Shown here piece after piece: positions 38,496 through 41,194 of a stretch of DNA of 41,194 nt (the stretch's first letter is position 1; each line of letters opens with the position of its first letter). The position numbers were made by a program, and so were the translations under genes. This DNA is from a virus. Where the stretch lies: IMG/VR virus record IMGVR_UViG_3300045241_000024, positions 1 to 41,194 of that record; one strand, 5' to 3'. The notes under the pieces are model-generated. The model saw only the letters and a program-made list of their open reading frames with translations. It was not told the origin of the DNA and made no database searches.

Positions 38496-39736
38496 TTCAC
38501 CATCTCCTGCAACAGACCGTCGCCGTGAAACTCGAACGAGCTTCCCTCCCATAGACGAAGATCATCAAGGAATTGCCTGGCATAATCGACCAATGATGGA
38601 TTGCTTCGAAACCATCGTTTGGAGCCTTCCGGCTTTACGCGAATGGTTGGCTTTGGCTTTTGATCCACATGGGGTCCGGCATATTCAAGGTTGACTGCAT
38701 ATGATGAGTCCATGCCGTGTATAGAAAACCTCCGGTATCCCCTTGCGTAAAGCAGGGAGATAAGTCTAAGCCCAACAGATCCACCACCAACAAGCACCCA
38801 CGCATCGGGCTCAATACTCCAAATATAGTCTGCGGAGTTTGCTCCATTATGGAGATGGAATAGCTCGACATGATGGCCCCTCAGTTTCTGGATATAGGAG
38901 GGATCAACGCATGATGCCAACCAGTATCGCACTGATTCATGAGGCGTGATCTGATCCACGATCCTCGCTCTTGGATCGCAATCAATCGACGCGTAAGGCA
39001 CAATGCCTTTCGAGATAATAAAGTCGTGCGCAGCACCGACGCAATATACGTCTTGCTTGTTGACGAGCGCCGGCCACGATGCAGCCAGTGAAGGACCAAA
39101 ACAAACAATATGAGCAGTGAGATTATGCGGTTGAACACCATCCCTGACTCTTTTCAAAATGCGCTTGCAATTCCTTTTTACGTTTTCGTTGCGCCTGACA
39201 TCATCCATCGCTGAAATAGACGTAATATGCCCGATTTGCAGGATCGGCCTGCCAACTCCGGTCACGTTGTTTTTCTGTTCGTCCCAACTTTCGAAATCAA
39301 AAAACTTGTCCAGATAATGCTTCCACCAGATTGAAGAATGCAGGCAGATATGCGCGTTGCGTCCGTCCGGTAGTTTCTTCTTCGCCGGCACCGTCGAGAT
39401 GTTCACCAGCAATTTCCTGCGCGTCATTTGCGCCAGATGCTTGATAACATCATGAACCATGTCCGGTTCGATATGCTCGAGAACGTCTGTGCAAACCACG
39501 ATATCGCAGGGCTGTGCCTGATCCTTTCCGGGAATCGCCGGATCATATTCCATGACCGGGCGCGGGGAGAGGGCCTTTGCAAGCGCCCCCTTCCCGCATC
39601 CATAGTCGAGGATCGTGTCGTTTTCTTCCGCAATCGAACGCACAGCGGAGGCCCATTTGGCACCTCCGATTCCATAGTCAGGCCGCAACCTGTGAAGGTC
39701 TGCGTTCTGCTGCCGGTATGCGTCCGATATCAGCAT
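38477..39736 (-). CDS. Fusion of SAM methyltransferase and DUF115 (MptE-like) domain
   Basis: This 419-aa protein has an N-terminal class I methyltransferase: ILDYGCGKGALAKAL (42-56) is the SAM loop and VVCTDVLEHIEPDMVHDVIK the post-I region. After about 205 a DUF115 / MptE-like domain begins: HIVCFGPSLAASWPALVNKQ, then VYCVGAAHDFIISKGIVPYA and WVLVGGGSVGLRLISLLYAR. DUF115 is known in Maf proteins that act in flagellin glycosylation. Together with the neighbouring glycosyltransferase it looks like a sugar-modification pair. Substrates are unknown. The start overlaps the previous stop (TAATG). Confidence 0.8.
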   Translation of the reverse strand: MLISDAYRQQNADLHRLRPDYGIGGAKWASAVRSIAEENDTILDYGCGKGALAKALSPRPVMEYDPAIPGKDQAQPCDIVVCTDVLEHIEPDMVHDVIKHLAQMTRRKLLVNISTVPAKKKLPDGRNAHICLHSSIWWKHYLDKFFDFESWDEQKNNVTGVGRPILQIGHITSISAMDDVRRNENVKRNCKRILKRVRDGVQPHNLTAHIVCFGPSLAASWPALVNKQDVYCVGAAHDFIISKGIVPYASIDCDPRARIVDQITPHESVRYWLASCVDPSYIQKLRGHHVELFHLHNGANSADYIWSIEPDAWVLVGGGSVGLRLISLLYARGYRRFSIHGMDSSYAVNLEYAGPHVDQKPKPTIRVKPEGSKRWFRSNPSLVDYARQFLDDLRLWEGSSFEFHGDGLLQEMVKCSKSL

Positions 39737-40293
39737 TAAGCCACCGGCTTGCGAACCGAGACAGAGTTACCCACTGTCGCGGTGAGAGAAGCCGTCGTAC
39801 CGGAAGCCGTCACAACACAGGTTAAACCGCTGATCTGGTAGTGAGAGGCGGTGTTGGTCGTGCCCGTTAGCGTGCCTGCGGTATCCGACGTATAGAGCGG
39901 AACGGAGATACCGGCCGATGCCACCAAAAGGGTAGCATTGCCCTGTATCATGAACCACGCGCATTGGCCGGTCGTGAGCGAAGTCGTATTGAGATAGAAC
40001 CCAACCTGACCCGCAAGAGCTTCCGGTACCGCTGTGATGGCACCTGCCCCACCCACCGCTGTTGCGCGGAAAGTGGAGTTTATCATAACGGTCATGCCAT
40101 TGGTAATGGTCGTTGTCGTATCCGCGAAAATCCATCGCGAACCGTCTGTTGCCGTGATCTGCGTTCCGAGTTTGATCGGAGGCGCAGGAAGAGAAGGATC
40201 ATTGGTGGCTGATTGGGCAACGGCTTGGTTATAGATCGTATAAATGCCGGTGACATCAACGCCTTCAATGCTTTGAGAAGCAAAAGCAACCAT
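39736..40293 (-). CDS. Putative capsid decoration protein
   Basis: This 185-aa beta protein follows the capsid gene by 10 bp. It has ITATDGSRWIFADTTTTITN, then YLNTTSLTTGQCAWFMIQGN and SHYQISGLTCVVTASGTTAS. The phrase GQCAWFMIQGNATLLVAS is common in small phage head proteins that cover the capsid surface. Decoration is the likely role from place and fold; a role as a fibre head is possible. Confidence 0.7.
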   Translation of the reverse strand: MVAFASQSIEGVDVTGIYTIYNQAVAQSATNDPSLPAPPIKLGTQITATDGSRWIFADTTTTITNGMTVMINSTFRATAVGGAGAITAVPEALAGQVGFYLNTTSLTTGQCAWFMIQGNATLLVASAGISVPLYTSDTAGTLTGTTNTASHYQISGLTCVVTASGTTASLTATVGNSVSVRKPVA

Positions 40294-40303
40294 TTTTATC
40301 TCC

Positions 40304-41194
40304 TTAGGTGTTGATGAGCACGCCCTGCAGGAAGGCGTTCGAGAGCGTCATGTTACCGGCCCAACCCATGAGCTTGACCATCGCATCCTGGTTGACGCTG
40401 AATCGATCTGGATCCAGAGGCACCATGTTGCGGCGGGCATGCGGACGCCAGTGCAGGTATTTGGTATTGAGGAAGTACATCGTCGAAGCCGGAGCACCAC
40501 CGAGGCCCGTCGCCGTGCTAGAAAGTTCGCCGGGGAACGGATCGGTCGAGAAGCCCTGGAAACCACCATCCAGCACCACATCAGCGGTATTGTATTTGAG
40601 CGACTGGAAGCCGAGCGCGCCGTGCTCGCCCGATCCATTTTCGCTCGCAATGCGCTGAATGGCCTGCAACGACTGCCAATAGAATTTGTAATAATTATTA
40701 TCGGCAATGATGAGGTCCGGAACATCCCGGCCGCGCACCAGCGTCACCCAGAGCGAATCCATGTAACTCTGGATATTGGCTGCGGAAGCGACTGCACCTC
40801 CGGTTGTAAGCGACTGGTAGACCTGATTCTGCCAGAACGTCCAGGTTGCACGGTCGATACCGCCGACAATGCCGCTGGAGGGGCTGGACGAAACCAGGAG
40901 TTGAAGGCCGTTCACGGAACCTGTCACAGTGCCATCGCCGTAGATGCCCTGTGACATGCCGTTCATGAAGGTTTCTTCGGCGTTCTCGATCCGGCTTTCC
41001 AAGAGGTCGATAATGGCTTCCTCGCCGGAGTTCTGGAGTTCTTCCAGACCGGAGATTGAAACCGCTACCGCCGACTGGCGAATCGGGTATTCCGCAGCCG
41101 AGAATGTCTGGCTGGGTGCGATGTTGAGGACCTGATAGCCAGAATACCATTGGAAGGTCTGGTTATTGGCATAATTCAGTTCCTGGACGATGGT
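40304..41194 (-). CDS. Major capsid protein, C-terminal part (joins 1-271)
   Basis: This is the rest of the 344-aa capsid protein; the last 127 bases are the repeat of 1-127. The reading has EETFMNGMSQGIYGDGTVTG, then SSGIVGGIDRATWTFWQNQV, DVPDLIIADNNYYKFYWQSL and a closing GNMTLSNAFLQGVLINT. These are HK97-fold features (E-loop and A-domain parts) of the family seen in scaffold-using podoviruses. An internal ATG at 41002 is not the true start, since the frame continues without a stop to 271. Confidence 0.9.
   Translation of the reverse strand, partial: TIVQELNYANNQTFQWYSGYQVLNIAPSQTFSAAEYPIRQSAVAVSISGLEELQNSGEEAIIDLLESRIENAEETFMNGMSQGIYGDGTVTGSVNGLQLLVSSSPSSGIVGGIDRATWTFWQNQVYQSLTTGGAVASAANIQSYMDSLWVTLVRGRDVPDLIIADNNYYKFYWQSLQAIQRIASENGSGEHGALGFQSLKYNTADVVLDGGFQGFSTDPFPGELSSTATGLGGAPASTMYFLNTKYLHWRPHARRNMVPLDPDRFSVNQDAMVKLMGWAGNMTLSNAFLQGVLINT
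41068..41194. repeat. Terminal direct repeat, right copy (assembly overlap)
   Basis: Identical to 1-127. See the left copy. Confidence 0.95.

Noticed and set aside
37878-38528. 216-aa plus-strand ORF
   Set aside because: Antisense of the glycosyltransferase, which has clear motifs on the minus strand.

Overview
The window is one complete tailed-phage genome in linear form. Its first 127 bases recur exactly as its last 127 (1-127 = 41068-41194). That is the usual trace of a circular assembly contig, so the real molecule is about 41,067 bp and circular or circularly permuted. The break falls inside the major capsid gene, which is split between the two ends. The virion gene set (TerL, very long portal, scaffold, HK97-fold capsid, P22 gp4-like and gp10-like tail proteins, internal/ejection proteins, beta-helix tailspike, collar fibre) suggests a short-tailed, P22-like podovirus. 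No tape measure, tail tube or sheath was recognised. There is no integrase, repressor or partition gene, and no DNA polymerase, primase or helicase that I recognise. The host is probably an alphaproteobacterium (Rhizobiales-like). This is inferred from the flavour of several small proteins, not proven.

Layout. A divergent control point lies at 18168-18312. Leftward (minus strand) runs one very long, tightly packed unit. It starts with RusA, a winged-helix regulator and small genes (18.2-17.2 kb), followed by a 477-bp non-coding stretch full of hairpins (16.7-17.2 kb). Next comes a ladder of tiny ATGA-coupled genes (16.7-14.6 kb), then terL, an insertion-like locus, an ADP-ribosyltransferase-like protein, the portal, decoration-type proteins, a LamG protein, the tailspike and a 606-aa repeat protein. 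After scaffold and capsid the unit passes through the circle junction. It continues from 41.2 kb down to 24.9 kb with capsid accessory genes, a methyltransferase-DUF115 protein plus glycosyltransferase, the P22-like neck/tail proteins, internal proteins, a fibre, GH25 endolysin, holin, lipoprotein and small membrane proteins.

Rightward (plus strand, 18.3-24.9 kb) lies the presumed early region. It holds a beta-class DNA methyltransferase broken by a G8 tract, a structured non-coding segment at 19993-20163, a near-consensus promoter at 20363-20392, and about twenty very small genes. Many of these are linked by exact 4-base ATGA overlaps, and several encode single-helix membrane microproteins. 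Two further lone plus-strand genes sit inside the late unit (1471-1776, 29059-29250).

Points most worth a second look: a perfect bacterial-type parS palindrome in the terL downstream gap with no parAB in the phage; the G8 methyltransferase frameshift; the two hairpin clusters; the ATGA microprotein chain; the packaged-looking ADP-ribosyltransferase; the repeat-built 606-aa protein; and the sugar-modification pair inside the capsid block.
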